From NCBI GenBank assembly GCA_020073205.1, contig JAIQFR010000001.1, forward strand, positions 1 through 64,000: DNA of 64,000 nucleotides. Direction: 5' to 3'. The translations under genes and the position numbers were made by a program. This DNA is from Terriglobia bacterium (GTDB lineage Bacteria; Acidobacteriota; Polarisedimenticolia; Polarisedimenticolales; JAIQFR01). How positions within the stretch are numbered: position 1 is the first letter of the stretch; each line of letters starts with the position of its first letter. Shown piece after piece: positions 1 to 8,869 of the stretch. The notes under the pieces are model-generated. The model searched no databases, was not told the DNA's origin, and saw nothing but the letters and a program-made list of their open reading frames with translations.

Positions 1-462
1 GATCGGAAGAGCGTCGTGGTTTACGGCGACGAAGGAGCGCACTTCGACGCCCATCCCCACCGGCCGCTCTCCGACTACGTCAAGGTGGATTACCCCCTCG
101 TGGGCTGCCCCATCGAGAAGGACGAGTTCGTGAGGGCGGTGGCGTCGCTCCTCGTCGGCGACGTCCCCCTGCCGCCGACGACGCCGGTCTGCCACGAGTG
201 CAAGATGCTGGAGAGGGATTGCCTCCTGATCTCGAAGGGGCTCCCTTGCGCCGGCGCGGTCTCCGCCGCGGGGTGCGGGGCGCGGTGCCCCGGCTTCAAC
301 GTGCCTTGCATCGGCTGCCGGGGACCCGTGGTGGAGGCGAACCTGGAGTCGATGCGCGACGTCCTCATCGAGAAAGGCTTGAGCGACGAGGCCATCCGAG
401 AGAAGCTCCGGACCTTCGCCGCTCCGGTGATCGATTGGCAGCGTCCGGAAGGTGCAGCATGA
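1..462 (+). CDS. NiFe hydrogenase small (delta) subunit, 3' part
   Basis: The frame is open from base 1, so the gene starts upstream and only the last 153 codons are present. The product is the Fe-S electron-transfer subunit of a cytoplasmic NiFe hydrogenase. The visible part has the cysteine pattern of the C-terminal cluster domain: CHECK near residue 65, RDCLL, LPCAG, GCGARCPG and PCIGCRGP. This pattern fits group 3 enzymes (sulfhydrogenase delta or MvhG type) better than the shorter HoxY. There is no signal peptide evidence because the N-terminus is missing. Its TGA overlaps the ATG of the large subunit gene (ATGA), so the two are translationally coupled. The GTG at position 16 is internal, not a start. 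Confidence 0.9.
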   Translation, partial: DRKSVVVYGDEGAHFDAHPHRPLSDYVKVDYPLVGCPIEKDEFVRAVASLLVGDVPLPPTTPVCHECKMLERDCLLISKGLPCAGAVSAAGCGARCPGFNVPCIGCRGPVVEANLESMRDVLIEKGLSDEAIREKLRTFAAPVIDWQRPEGAA

Positions 463-1739
463 CGAGAACCATCGCGGTCAACCATCTGGCCAGGGTCGAA
501 GGGCACGGCGGGGTCACGGTCGTCCTGGACGGCGACCGGATCGAGCGGCTGGAGTTCGACATCTTCGAGGGGCTCAGGCTCTTCGAGGGGCTCGTCGTCG
601 GCCGGACGGCCGACGAGATCCCCGCCATCGTCTCCCGCATCTGCGCCATCTGCTCCCACGGCCACACGGTGGCGGCCCTCCGCGCGCTGGAGGACGCGCT
701 GGGTGTTCACGTCTCACGGAAGGCGCGGATGCTGAGGGACCTTTCCTTCCAGGGACAGAACATCGAGAGCCATGCCCTGCACGTGTTCGTGCTGGCCCTC
801 CCGGACGTGCTCGGGCACCCGAGCGTGATCTCGCTCGCGGCCGTGGCCCCCGACGTCGTGGCGACGGCTCTTCGCCTGAAGAAGCTCGGCAACTCGATCC
901 AGGAGGTGACCGGCGGCCGGGCCGTGCACCCCGTGAACCACGTCATCGGGGGGTTCGGCCGCTTCCCCACCCTGGACGAGATGCTGGTCCTCCGCCGGGA
1001 CCTCGAGGCCGGCGTCGAGGACTGCAAGCGCGTCATCGACGTCCTGGCCGGAATAAGGATGCCGGAGTTCGTGAGCGAGCCGATCCGCGTGGCGGCGCTC
1101 GTCCCGGAGGACGACGCCTTCTTCTTCGGCAACGAGATCGCGCTCTCGACCGGCGAGCGGATCCCGGTGGCGGACTACCGCAGCCTGACCAACGAGCGGG
1201 TGGCCCTCCACTCCACGGCCAAGCACAGCGAGCACCGGGGGAGGTCCTACATGGTCGGGTCCCTCGCCCGGCTGACCCTCCACGGCGAACGGATCGGCGG
1301 GCTGGCCCGGGAGGCCTGGGAGAGGATCGGGTTCCGTCTGCCCTCGAGCAACATCGTCGCGAACAACGTCGCCCAGGCCGTCGAGATGATCTACTCGGTG
1401 GAGCAGGCGCTCCGCGTGGTGAACCGGCTGCTCGAGGAGGGGCTCGAGCCCGAGGCGCCGGCGCCCTACCGCATGCGGGCGTCGAGCGGCGCCGCTGCGG
1501 TGGAGGTCCCGAGGGGCACGCTCTTCCACTCGTACACCCTGGACGCCGGCGGCAAGGTCCTGGCCGCCGACGTGATCACGCCCACGGCGCAGAACCTCCT
1601 CAACGCGGAGGACCAGATGCGCGCCACCGTCCGCGACGCCAAGGGAGCGACGGACGACGAGATCCGGCACCGCCTGGAGATCGTGGCGCGGGCCTACGAC
1701 CCCTGCATCAGCTGCTCGGTCCACGTGGTGCGCACCTGA
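459..1739 (+). CDS. NiFe hydrogenase large (catalytic) subunit, group 3b-like
   Basis: A 426-residue catalytic subunit that binds the NiFe(CN)2CO centre for reversible H2 oxidation. The N-terminal RVEGHGG motif, the first nickel-binding pair in RICAICSHGH (about residues 61-70) and the C-terminal pair in DPCISCSVH are all present. Four residues (VVRT) follow the last histidine and would be the short tail removed by a maturation protease, as in group 3b enzymes. The usual L1 Gly (RICGIC) is Ala here. The start overlaps the small-subunit stop. Subgroup 3b is inferred from motifs; a diaphorase subunit would be expected upstream of the window. Confidence 0.93.
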   Translation: MTRTIAVNHLARVEGHGGVTVVLDGDRIERLEFDIFEGLRLFEGLVVGRTADEIPAIVSRICAICSHGHTVAALRALEDALGVHVSRKARMLRDLSFQGQNIESHALHVFVLALPDVLGHPSVISLAAVAPDVVATALRLKKLGNSIQEVTGGRAVHPVNHVIGGFGRFPTLDEMLVLRRDLEAGVEDCKRVIDVLAGIRMPEFVSEPIRVAALVPEDDAFFFGNEIALSTGERIPVADYRSLTNERVALHSTAKHSEHRGRSYMVGSLARLTLHGERIGGLAREAWERIGFRLPSSNIVANNVAQAVEMIYSVEQALRVVNRLLEEGLEPEAPAPYRMRASSGAAAVEVPRGTLFHSYTLDAGGKVLAADVITPTAQNLLNAEDQMRATVRDAKGATDDEIRHRLEIVARAYDPCISCSVHVVRT

Positions 1740-1837
1740 CGGCGGAGGGGACGGGACGGGACGCTCGCCCCCCGGTTGACTCGCCCGGACCGGGGGGCAA
1801 GAATGGAGCTTCAACCCCTCGAATCCCTGGGTTCCCG

Positions 1838-3838
1838 ATGCTCTCGTTCTTGCGCGACCTGTCGCTCAGGGTCAAGATCACGCTCGCCTTCATCCTGCTC
1901 GTCCTCCTGGGCGCGTCCGTGTCCATCACCATCGGCTCCGGCATCATCACCCGCGCGATGCTGGGGGAGGCCCAGAAGCGCGTCTCGACCGGACTCGAGA
2001 CGGCACGCATGATGTACGAGCTCCGGCTCGACCGCGCGCGGCAGTCCGTGGTCCGTTGCAGCGCGTCGGCGCAGCTCCTCCGAGGGATCGCGGGAGCCGA
2101 CCGGGAGCACCTCCCCGGGCTCCTCGCCTCCCTGCGCGCGGACAACGCCCTGGACTTCGCGGGCTTCGTCGACGCGCGAGGACGGCTCGTGACCTCCTCG
2201 GGGAGCGAGGCCGTGCTCAGGGACGCCGGGGCCCGCGAGGCGATGCTGCGCTCCGCGCTGGCGGGAGAGACCGTCTCCGGCACCCTCGTGCTCGACGCCA
2301 GGGCCCTGGAACTCGAGGGGAACGGCCTCTCCCGGCAGGCGCTCCTGCCGATCGTACGGGTCCCCAGGAGCCGGCCGGTCTCCGACGAATCGGTCGACCG
2401 CGGTCCGGTCCTGTTCGCCGCCGCGCCGGTCAGGATCGGGTCCAGGATCGTCGGGGCGGCCTACGGCGGCGTCCTGATCAGCCGCAACACCGAAGTCGTG
2501 AACCAGGTCAAGCTGGCCGTCTTCGGGAACGAGACGTTCGACGGGAGGCCGGTCGGGGCCGTGTCGATCTTCCTCGGGGACGTCCGGGTCTCGACCACGG
2601 AGACGTCCCTGGGCTCGCAGGTTTCCTCCGACGTGGCCGCGAAGGTGCTGGACTCAGGAGTGCCCTGGTTCGGTCCGGCGTTCGTGGTGAAGGAGTGGTT
2701 CATCACGGCCTACGAGCCGCTCCGGGACCCCAGGGGCCGGATCGTCGGGATGCTGGGCGTCGGCGTGAGGGAGGACCCCTACCTCGCCCTGCGGACCCGG
2801 GTGATGCTCACGTTCCTGGTGGTCGCCTGCGTCGGCGTGCTGATCGTTTTCGGCCTGACCTACGTCATCGCGCGCGCCATGGTCCGGCCCCTCGCGGTGA
2901 TGGCCGGGGCGACGCGGCGGATCGCGACCGGCGATCTCGATCACACGGTGCCGGTCACCTCCGGAGACGAGATCGGCACGCTGGCAGTGTCGTTCAACGC
3001 CATGGTGGCGAGCCTCAGGGTGGCCCGGGACGAGCTGGAGCAGTGGACCCAGACGCTCGAGGACAAGGTCCGCGAGCGGACCGCCGAGCTGGTGCAGATG
3101 CAATCGAAGATGGTCGAGGCCGAGCGGATGGTCTCCCTGGGCAGGATGGCGGCGGGAGTCGCGCACGAGATCAACAATCCGATGGGGGGCATCCTGACGT
3201 TCGCGACGCTCGGCCTCGAGGACCTGCCGGCGGACCACCCCCAGCGGCGCAACTTCGAGATCATCGTCAAGCAGACCCTCCGGTGCCGCGACATCGTCAA
3301 GGGCTTGCTCGAGTTCTCGCGCCAGTCGGAGTCCAAGCCGACGCTCACCGACGTGGACGAGGTGGTGGACAAGACGCTGATGCTCCTTCAGCAGCAGGCG
3401 AGCTTCCAGAACATCCGCACGACGCGGGTCGCGGGGGATAGCCTTCCGCCGATCCTGATCGATCCGGGCCACCTGCAGCAAGTGGTGCTCAACCTCGTCG
3501 TCAACGCCGTGGACGCGATGGAGGAGAAGGGCGAGCTGACCGTCGTCACCGAGAGATCATTCGACGGGCGGGAGGTGTGCATCCGGATCAAGGACACCGG
3601 GAAAGGGATCTCCGGTGAGACCCTGCCGTTGATCTTCGAGCCGTTCTTCACCACCAAGGAGGTCGGGCGAGGCACGGGGCTCGGCCTGGCCATCGTGCAC
3701 GGGATCGTGACCCGTGCCGGGGGCCGGGTGGAAGTGGGAACCTCCCCCGGAGGCACCACGTTCACCGTCCGCTTCCCCGCCAGCGACGCGCCGCAGTCGG
3801 TCCGCGCCGAGACGGAGTCGGACCTGGGGCTGGCGTAG
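1838..3838 (+). CDS. membrane sensor histidine kinase with extracytoplasmic Cache-type domain
   Basis: A 666-residue sensor kinase. A first membrane helix lies at about residues 11-35, followed by a large periplasmic region (about 36-320) of double-Cache appearance, a second helix at about 325-348, then HAMP and a coiled coil. The dimerisation/phosphoacceptor box is VAHEINNPMGG with H443. The ATPase domain shows N box LVVNAVDAM, DTGKGI, FFTTK and GRGTGLGLAI. This architecture belongs to the NtrB-like class that usually pairs with sigma-54 response regulators, but no regulator is adjacent. The start was chosen at the ATG just before the first helix, 98 bp after the hydrogenase gene. The signal is unknown. 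Confidence 0.9.
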   Translation: MLSFLRDLSLRVKITLAFILLVLLGASVSITIGSGIITRAMLGEAQKRVSTGLETARMMYELRLDRARQSVVRCSASAQLLRGIAGADREHLPGLLASLRADNALDFAGFVDARGRLVTSSGSEAVLRDAGAREAMLRSALAGETVSGTLVLDARALELEGNGLSRQALLPIVRVPRSRPVSDESVDRGPVLFAAAPVRIGSRIVGAAYGGVLISRNTEVVNQVKLAVFGNETFDGRPVGAVSIFLGDVRVSTTETSLGSQVSSDVAAKVLDSGVPWFGPAFVVKEWFITAYEPLRDPRGRIVGMLGVGVREDPYLALRTRVMLTFLVVACVGVLIVFGLTYVIARAMVRPLAVMAGATRRIATGDLDHTVPVTSGDEIGTLAVSFNAMVASLRVARDELEQWTQTLEDKVRERTAELVQMQSKMVEAERMVSLGRMAAGVAHEINNPMGGILTFATLGLEDLPADHPQRRNFEIIVKQTLRCRDIVKGLLEFSRQSESKPTLTDVDEVVDKTLMLLQQQASFQNIRTTRVAGDSLPPILIDPGHLQQVVLNLVVNAVDAMEEKGELTVVTERSFDGREVCIRIKDTGKGISGETLPLIFEPFFTTKEVGRGTGLGLAIVHGIVTRAGGRVEVGTSPGGTTFTVRFPASDAPQSVRAETESDLGLA

Positions 3839-3871
3839 GAGGTGGGTGGGGCCGACCTCCGCGCCACCGGC

Positions 3872-5263
3872 TCACGCGCGGCGCGCCGCCCTTCCCAGGG
3901 CCGGTCCCGCCAGGAATCCGGTCGAAGCGATCCTTCCGAGGAGCAGGCCGAGGGAGGCCGCCACGACCCCCACCAGCTCGAAGCCGGCGACGCCGACGAG
4001 CAGCACGCCGACGACCGTCGCGACCTCGACGACGGTCGCCCAGGTGATCCGGCGCGTGCGATGCGCATGGACGAGCAGGCCCCGCTCGAGCGACAGGAGA
4101 ACCTCGAGCGCCGGCATGAGCGTCAGGATCCGGATGGGGAGCAACGCGAGCGTGGCCAGCTCGGCGGATAGCCCGGACACGCGCTGGAACCAGACGGTCG
4201 AAAGCGGCGTGAAGGCGACGACGGCCAGGCCCAGCGTCACCAGGCCCCCGAGCTTCCGGGCGAACGCCGCGAGCGGCTCGAAATGCTCGCCGCGGTCTCC
4301 CAGGAGCGCGATCGCGACCTCCTGGTAGGCGATGCCGCCGCTGCGAAACAGGAGCAGAAGCGACATGACGACCGGAAGGACCGCCAGCGATTCGACCGGC
4401 AGCCGGCTGTGCCCCAGGAAGAGGCTGATGAGCGGGTTGATCCCGAACGACAGGATCGACGTCAGCGCCAGCGGATAGTAGAACCACACGACGCGCCCCG
4501 TCGTCAGGGGCGGGATCCCGCGGTCCTGCGATGCCGTCCCGCCCAGGAGGTCGCGCACGACGTGGCGGGCCATCAGCCGGGTCGCCATGGCCTCCATGAC
4601 GACGCCGGCCGACAGCGCCGCCGCGCCGACGCACACGCCGGGAAGCGGGCTGAGCGTGCCGAGGAGGACGGCGACGGCCGTCATCGACGTCAGCCTCACC
4701 ACCGTGCCGTACGCCACCCGGCGGGTGAGCTTGTGGCGGACGAGAACCCCCTGGTAGAACCTCCGGTACCCGATGGCCGCCGGCCAGGGCAGCAGCACGG
4801 CCATCGCAAGATGAGTCAATCGCGCCACCGGCACGGGCAGGCCGACGAGATCGACCATGATCCGACGGAAGACGGGGGGCGCGAGGAGGACGAGCATCGC
4901 CACGGTGATCGAGACGTTGAGGGAGTAGATGAACCGCCGCAGCGTCAGGAACGATGGGCGATCGCGCACGAGCGCCGTCGCGGCGCTCAGCGCCATGACG
5001 ATCGGCGACTCGACGAGCAGCGCGAACGAGAAGGCGACCCCAAAGGCCGCGAGGTTGTATTCGGGATCGTGGAGGCGGGCGATGACCGCCGCGATGAACG
5101 GACCCTCCACCGACATCATGAGCCACGTGGCGGCCAAGGGGGCCCAAAATCGCAGGATGGCCCGCTCGGTCAGCGTCTCCGGTGCGTGGGTTGTCGCGAT
5201 CATTTCGATTGGGTCGCGATGGTAGCGCCTGCCGGAAATCGAAGGCAAGGGATCCGCCGCCAT
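3872..5263 (-). CDS. MATE/MviN-like multispanning membrane transporter
   Basis: A polytopic protein of up to 463 residues with about 12 hydrophobic segments, resembling MATE-type exporters of the MOP superfamily. The N-terminal signature is close to EGPFIAAVIARL and AAFGVAFSFALLVESP, a layout seen in bacterial proteins annotated as MATE efflux or lipid flippase-like. Substrate cannot be predicted. The start is uncertain: Met21 (position 5203) is where the conserved membrane part begins, and neither start has a clear ribosome site. The frame is open further upstream through an NtrC-type fragment (5285-5375), so the first 20 residues may be recombination-derived. The gene converges with the kinase gene. 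Confidence 0.75.
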   Translation of the reverse strand: MAADPLPSISGRRYHRDPIEMIATTHAPETLTERAILRFWAPLAATWLMMSVEGPFIAAVIARLHDPEYNLAAFGVAFSFALLVESPIVMALSAATALVRDRPSFLTLRRFIYSLNVSITVAMLVLLAPPVFRRIMVDLVGLPVPVARLTHLAMAVLLPWPAAIGYRRFYQGVLVRHKLTRRVAYGTVVRLTSMTAVAVLLGTLSPLPGVCVGAAALSAGVVMEAMATRLMARHVVRDLLGGTASQDRGIPPLTTGRVVWFYYPLALTSILSFGINPLISLFLGHSRLPVESLAVLPVVMSLLLLFRSGGIAYQEVAIALLGDRGEHFEPLAAFARKLGGLVTLGLAVVAFTPLSTVWFQRVSGLSAELATLALLPIRILTLMPALEVLLSLERGLLVHAHRTRRITWATVVEVATVVGVLLVGVAGFELVGVVAASLGLLLGRIASTGFLAGPALGRAARRA

Positions 5264-5284
5264 GCGCTCGGAAAGTCTAGGAAA

Positions 5285-5375
5285 GAGGTTCTTCAGCTCG
5301 CGGACGTTTCCCCGCCAGGCGTATCGCTTCAGGACCTCGAGCGCCTCGGGCGAGGTGCGCCAGGGCCTCGCCGCG
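5285..5375 (-). pseudogene. sigma-54 regulator fragment (duplicate of part of the gene at 19.8-21.2 kb)
   Basis: These 91 bases match 20105-20195 inside the NtrC-family gene with about 10 mismatches. On the minus strand they read [19 protein letters not shown] then [10 protein letters not shown], the end of the AAA+ domain. The piece lies in the same reading frame as the transporter gene downstream and abuts repeat copy A on its other side. It is a broken relic; no start, receiver domain or HTH accompanies it. Confidence 0.8.
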
Positions 5376-5383
5376 GCGTGGAG

Positions 5384-5514
5384 GCGAACCGCTTGAATTC
5401 ACCCGGGCACGGGAAGGAGAATGGGCCAGGGCGGTAGGTTTCAGGGCGGGAGCGGCGGGGTGGCATGGCATTCCCGTACCGGACGCCGCCGTGGATTCGC
5501 AGCTTCGAGTTCCT
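5384..5514. repeat. interspersed repeat, copy A
   Basis: The most diverged of three copies of a 110-130 bp element. Shared landmarks with the other copies are GCGAACxGCTTGAAT at the left, CCGGGCACGGG, and at the right GTACCGGACGCCGCC followed by CGCAGCTTCGAGTTCCT. It lies between the NtrC fragment and the promoter region of the secreted protein at 5688. It has no clear coding capacity. Confidence 0.8.
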
Positions 5515-5687
5515 ATCCGCGGTATTTTGGTGAAGATAGTCAAAAGTTCTAAGCCACGTCCGGGAAGTTGCGTCGAATTTCTCCATTGACTGAGGTGCTG
5601 CAGCAGAGTACCTCTCAGTTACGAAGCGGGGGTTTGGCAAGTGCTGATACGCGGCGGTGCGACGAAAATGCCGAAAAGGGGGGAAAC

Positions 5688-6629
5688 ATGAAAAGGTGGG
5701 TAGTTCTTCTTTCAGTCCTGACGGTGGCTTTCATGGGCGCCGGTGTCGCAATGGCGTGCCCGACCATTGAGGGGTATGTACGGTGCGACACCAACCAAGA
5801 CGGTTTGTACGAGGACAGCGACACCCCTCTGGCCAATGTCGTGGTCAGAGTGGTGAACCTTGCCGGAACGTGGAGCGGCTCTGTCGTGACCCGCGCCGAT
5901 GGCTACTACATCATCCAAGCCCAGTGTACCGAAGACACGTACAGGCAGACCCTCGACCCGGTGACGCTGCCGAGTGACTATCAATATCTCATCCCGACAT
6001 CGGGAGAGTTCGTTATCGACCTTCCCGGAAGCGGGGCCTTAGTCGAGCGCAACTGGCTCATCGGCAGTGCGAACTGCCAGCTTGGCAAGTGCTGGCTTAC
6101 CGGCGGTGGAGCCAAGTACGAGCCGATCGTGGGCCTGAAGTTGGCGACGCAGGGCAAGCAGTACAGCTTCGGCGGCAACGTGTTCCCTGGCTGCAGCCCG
6201 ACCGCCGGCGACGGTGGCCAGTGGAACACCATTGACCACGTCGGCAACCTCCATTTCCAGGGGTGGAGTGTTCAGATCGTCGCCTGCGGGAACGTCCCCG
6301 GCATCCCGGAGGGCTCGACATCACCCGCGACTCCATTCAACTACATCGAGTTCCAGGGGACGGGTACCTTGAAGGGAATCTCGGGGAACAAGATTGGCAC
6401 AATACCCGTCTACTTCTTCGCCCGGTGCGAAGACCGCAACGAGCCGGGAAGCAATGGAGCGAAAGACGGTGCGCTCATCGACCGGTACTTCCTCCACGTC
6501 TTCACGGATCCCCTGAACCCGGTTAGCAGCACGCTGCTCCTCATCGACCAGGACGGCAATCCGGCCACGGTGGATCCGGTTCGGATCACGGACGGCAACC
6601 TGCAGCTTCACATCAGCAGCTGCCCCTGA
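5688..6629 (+). CDS. secreted protein with SdrD_B-like domain and C-terminal beta domain
   Basis: A 313-residue exported protein of unknown role. The signal peptide is residues 1-23, ending AMA before CPTIEGYVRC. Residues about 24-115 look like a Cna/SdrD B-type fold, with an EF-like DTNQDGLYED stretch and ADGYYII. A second domain begins with CWLTGGGAKYEP and contains FGGNVFPGCSPTAGDGG and LHFQG, similar to repeats found in bacterial cell-surface proteins. Eight or more cysteines suggest disulfides. The ATG has a strong GGGGGGAAAC ribosome site. Base composition is less GC-rich than its neighbours, which hints at transfer. A strong terminator follows. Confidence 0.75.
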   Translation: MKRWVVLLSVLTVAFMGAGVAMACPTIEGYVRCDTNQDGLYEDSDTPLANVVVRVVNLAGTWSGSVVTRADGYYIIQAQCTEDTYRQTLDPVTLPSDYQYLIPTSGEFVIDLPGSGALVERNWLIGSANCQLGKCWLTGGGAKYEPIVGLKLATQGKQYSFGGNVFPGCSPTAGDGGQWNTIDHVGNLHFQGWSVQIVACGNVPGIPEGSTSPATPFNYIEFQGTGTLKGISGNKIGTIPVYFFARCEDRNEPGSNGAKDGALIDRYFLHVFTDPLNPVSSTLLLIDQDGNPATVDPVRITDGNLQLHISSCP

Positions 6630-6654
6630 CGACCCGCACGCAGGACCGCTGAAG

Positions 6655-6689
6655 AACGGGGGGAAGGGCGCCTGCCCTTCCCCCGTTTT
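6655..6689 (+). terminator. rho-independent terminator after the 5688 gene
   Basis: A long stem built on GGGGAAGGGC and GCCCTTCCCC with loop GCCT, closed by AACG/CGTT and followed by TTTT. It lies 26 bp after the stop codon. Confidence 0.9.
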
Positions 6690-6730
6690 GAGTCAGCTCC
6701 GTGCTATTCTCGGATCTCTGACGACGCTCC

Positions 6731-6762
6731 AGGCGGTTAGCTCAGCCGGTAGAGCACCGCAC
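6731..6762 (+). pseudogene. tRNA 5'-half remnant
   Basis: The bases GGCGGTTAGCTCAGCCGGTA, then GAGCACCGCA, have the acceptor strand, T8-A9 and a perfect D stem GCTC/GAGC of a tRNA, as in Val or Thr species. After the first half of the anticodon stem the similarity stops: there is no matching anticodon arm and no GGTTCGA T-loop downstream. It is a truncated tRNA gene or the residue of a tRNA-targeted integration. Confidence 0.6.
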
Positions 6763-6864
6763 GGAGTCCACTCGTACGTACGGCGGATGCTCTCGCCCGC
6801 GACGTCCTTGTCCCCGATCGCCCCTTGGGGCTAAGCTGGTCGACGAGGAAAGGGGGTATCTCCT

Positions 6865-7359
6865 ATGACGAGAAGGTGCAGGGGAGCGATCGTGTTGATG
6901 GCCTCGTTACTCGTGATCCTGGCCTCGGTCGCCTCGGCAAGCGATCCGGCCGCCGGTAGTCCTTCAGAGAAGAAGAAGGACTGCGACATGACCTACAGCC
7001 TCAAAGGGTGGTCGGCGATCTACAAGACCGCCAAGGGCGAGGGGAGCATTACCTGCACCAACGGCCAGACGGCGCAGGTGGCGATCACCGTGCACGGAGG
7101 TGGCCTCACCTTCGGGAAAACCGAGATCTTCAACGGCAAGGCCGAGATATCCGGCGTACGATCGATCAACGAGATCTATGGGTCGTACGCCTCGATGGCA
7201 GCCCATGCGGGCGTGGCCAAGGCCGGCGCGGTCGAGGTCATGACCAAGGGGAAGGTCTCCCTCGCGCTCGCTGGAACGGGCGAAGGTGTCGACATCGGGA
7301 TCGATTTCTCGAAGTTCACGATCAGCAAGATCGGCACGGCCGAGAGTAAGCACAAGTGA
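6865..7359 (+). CDS. secreted hypothetical protein, about 138 residues mature
   Basis: A 164-residue protein with signal peptide (residues 1-25, cleaved after ASA). The mature part is glycine-rich and probably all-beta: CDMTYSLKGWSAIYKTAKG, GSITCTNGQ, HGGGLTFGKTEIFNGKAEI. Similar small periplasmic proteins occur in Proteobacteria without an assigned function. The two cysteines (CDM and ITC) could form a disulfide. Ribosome site GGAAAGGGGG precedes the ATG. A hairpin follows the stop. Confidence 0.7.
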   Translation: MTRRCRGAIVLMASLLVILASVASASDPAAGSPSEKKKDCDMTYSLKGWSAIYKTAKGEGSITCTNGQTAQVAITVHGGGLTFGKTEIFNGKAEISGVRSINEIYGSYASMAAHAGVAKAGAVEVMTKGKVSLALAGTGEGVDIGIDFSKFTISKIGTAESKHK

Positions 7360-7364
7360 TTTCC

Positions 7365-7388
7365 GGGTCGCGCTCCCGGGCGCGACCC
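7365..7388 (+). terminator. terminator-like hairpin without U tract
   Basis: Perfect 8-bp stem GGGTCGCG/CGCGACCC with loop CTCCCGGG, six bases after the stop codon. No T run follows, so it may be a weak terminator or an RNA-stabilising structure. Confidence 0.55.
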
Positions 7389-7573
7389 ACCAACCTTCCC
7401 ACGAGACGTCGCGACCGTCATGTCCCTCGGCGCCGGCGGTCGCACGTTGAACGCCAGGGTGCCAAGCGCGCACCGCGATCAACCCGATTGCGGCCACCGT
7501 GGTCGCGACTTGACTTGGTTCCGGGCGAGGGCGCAAGATCCTCGCGAAGCCCGCCAACGCAGGAGGAACGGCA

Positions 7574-8167
7574 ATGAATCTCGTCGCCCGCGTCCAGAGA
7601 ATCCTGTTCAGGCCGAAGCAGGAGTGGCAGGCGATCGATGCCGAGCCCGCGACCGCTTCCGCGATCTTCGCCGGCTACGTGCTTCCGATGTGCGCCATCG
7701 GGCCCGTGGCGTCTCTGATCGGGCTGACCGTCTTCGGGATCCGAGTTCCGTTCGGGGAAACGCTCCGGGTCCCGCTGGGAACCGCCGTCTCGAGCGCGGT
7801 CCTCCACTGGGTCCTCGCGGTCGTCGGTATCTTCGTGCTTGCCCTGCTCATCGACGCCCTCGCCGCGCCCTTCGGCGGCCAGAAGAGCTCGATCCGGTCG
7901 CTCAAGGTCGCCGCGTATTCCAGCACGGCCGCGTGGGTCGCTGGGATCTTCTCGCTGGTCCCGGTCCTGAGCGTTCTTGGGCTTCTGGGCCTGTACAGCC
8001 TCTACCTGCTTTTCCTGGGACTTCCCGTCCTGATGAAGGTGCCGCAGGAAAAAGCCCTGGGTTACACGATCGTGGTCGTCGTTTGCGCCATCGTGCTGTT
8101 CATCGCGATCGCGATGATCGCGGCGATTCCGCTCGGGCTCCAGAGGTTGATGACCGGCAGGATGTAG
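7574..8167 (+). CDS. Yip1-family membrane protein
   Basis: A 197-residue inner-membrane protein with five hydrophobic segments. The N-terminus MNLVARVQRILFRPKQEW resembles the conserved amphipathic lead of bacterial Yip1-domain proteins, followed by AGYVLPMCAIGPVASLIGL. The function of the bacterial family is not known. The start has the ribosome site CAGGAGGAACGGCA. It may be cotranscribed with the cupin gene 109 bp downstream. Confidence 0.75.
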   Translation: MNLVARVQRILFRPKQEWQAIDAEPATASAIFAGYVLPMCAIGPVASLIGLTVFGIRVPFGETLRVPLGTAVSSAVLHWVLAVVGIFVLALLIDALAAPFGGQKSSIRSLKVAAYSSTAAWVAGIFSLVPVLSVLGLLGLYSLYLLFLGLPVLMKVPQEKALGYTIVVVVCAIVLFIAIAMIAAIPLGLQRLMTGRM

Positions 8168-8276
8168 CCCTTCACGGGGCCTTCTCGCGGCGAGGACGTC
8201 GACGCCACCTCCGTGCACGGGCACGAGGGACACCGCGAGTGAGAACGGGCGCGAAAGAGCAAGGGGAGGAGAAGAC

Positions 8277-8633
8277 ATGACACAGGAATCCGCGGACCCC
8301 GAACAGGTTTCCGGCGAGCTTCCCGCGGCCCGTCCCGTGAAGCTGGACGAGCTGGTGGACTACGTTCCGGGATCGGTCGTCAGTCGCACGCTCGTGAAGA
8401 ACGCCGCGGGCACCATCACGTTGTTCGCGTTCGATGCCGGCCAGGGTCTGAGTGAACACTCGGCACCTTACGACGCGGTGGTTCAGGTTCTGGACGGCGC
8501 GGTGGCCCTTTCCATCGGTGGCAAGCCGGTTCCGGCCGCTGCCGGCGAGACCGTCCTGATGCCCGCCAATGTCCCCCATGCGGTGCAAGCCTCGCAGCGA
8601 TTCAAGATGGTGCTCACCATGATCCGTGGTTAG
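8277..8633 (+). CDS. small cupin protein
   Basis: A 118-residue single-domain cupin (cupin_2 type). The double-stranded beta-helix motifs are visible: GQGLSEHSAPYDAVVQVLDG and PAAAGETVLMPANVPHAVQA, with probable metal ligands H and the final PHAV histidine. Proteins of this type bind a metal or small ligand; substrate unknown. Ribosome site AAGGGGAGGAGAAGAC precedes the ATG. Confidence 0.85.
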   Translation: MTQESADPEQVSGELPAARPVKLDELVDYVPGSVVSRTLVKNAAGTITLFAFDAGQGLSEHSAPYDAVVQVLDGAVALSIGGKPVPAAAGETVLMPANVPHAVQASQRFKMVLTMIRG

Positions 8634-8731
8634 GGCCACAGAGACCGATAGCGGCCTTCATTGCTGCACGGTGGGACGCGGGGCAGCGCGAGCGTCGGAC
8701 GGACCCGAGACGAGGACGACCATTCCAAGGT

Positions 8732-8850
8732 CGTGACGTGTTTTCCCTGGGGGTCATCCTCTACGAGATGCTGACCGGGGAGCGTCCTCACCCGGTGGAG
8801 AAGTCCTCGGTCATCGACGCGCTCCGGATGATCTGCTCGGACTCGCGGCG
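8732..8850 (+). pseudogene. Ser/Thr protein kinase fragment
   Basis: The reading RDVFSLGVILYEMLTGERP is subdomain IX of bacterial Hanks-type kinases, followed by a short degenerate tail (VEKSSVIDALRM). No ATP-binding or catalytic loop is present upstream, and repeat copy B begins about 20 bp later. It is a remnant. Confidence 0.75.
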
Positions 8851-8869
8851 ACCCCTGCGCGAGACTTGG

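Noticed and set aside
6731-6810. Complete tRNA gene
   Set aside because: No pairing anticodon arm, no T-loop and no acceptor 3' strand downstream.
7365-7388. Rho-independent terminator
   Set aside because: The stem is perfect but no T tract follows, so it is listed only as terminator-like.
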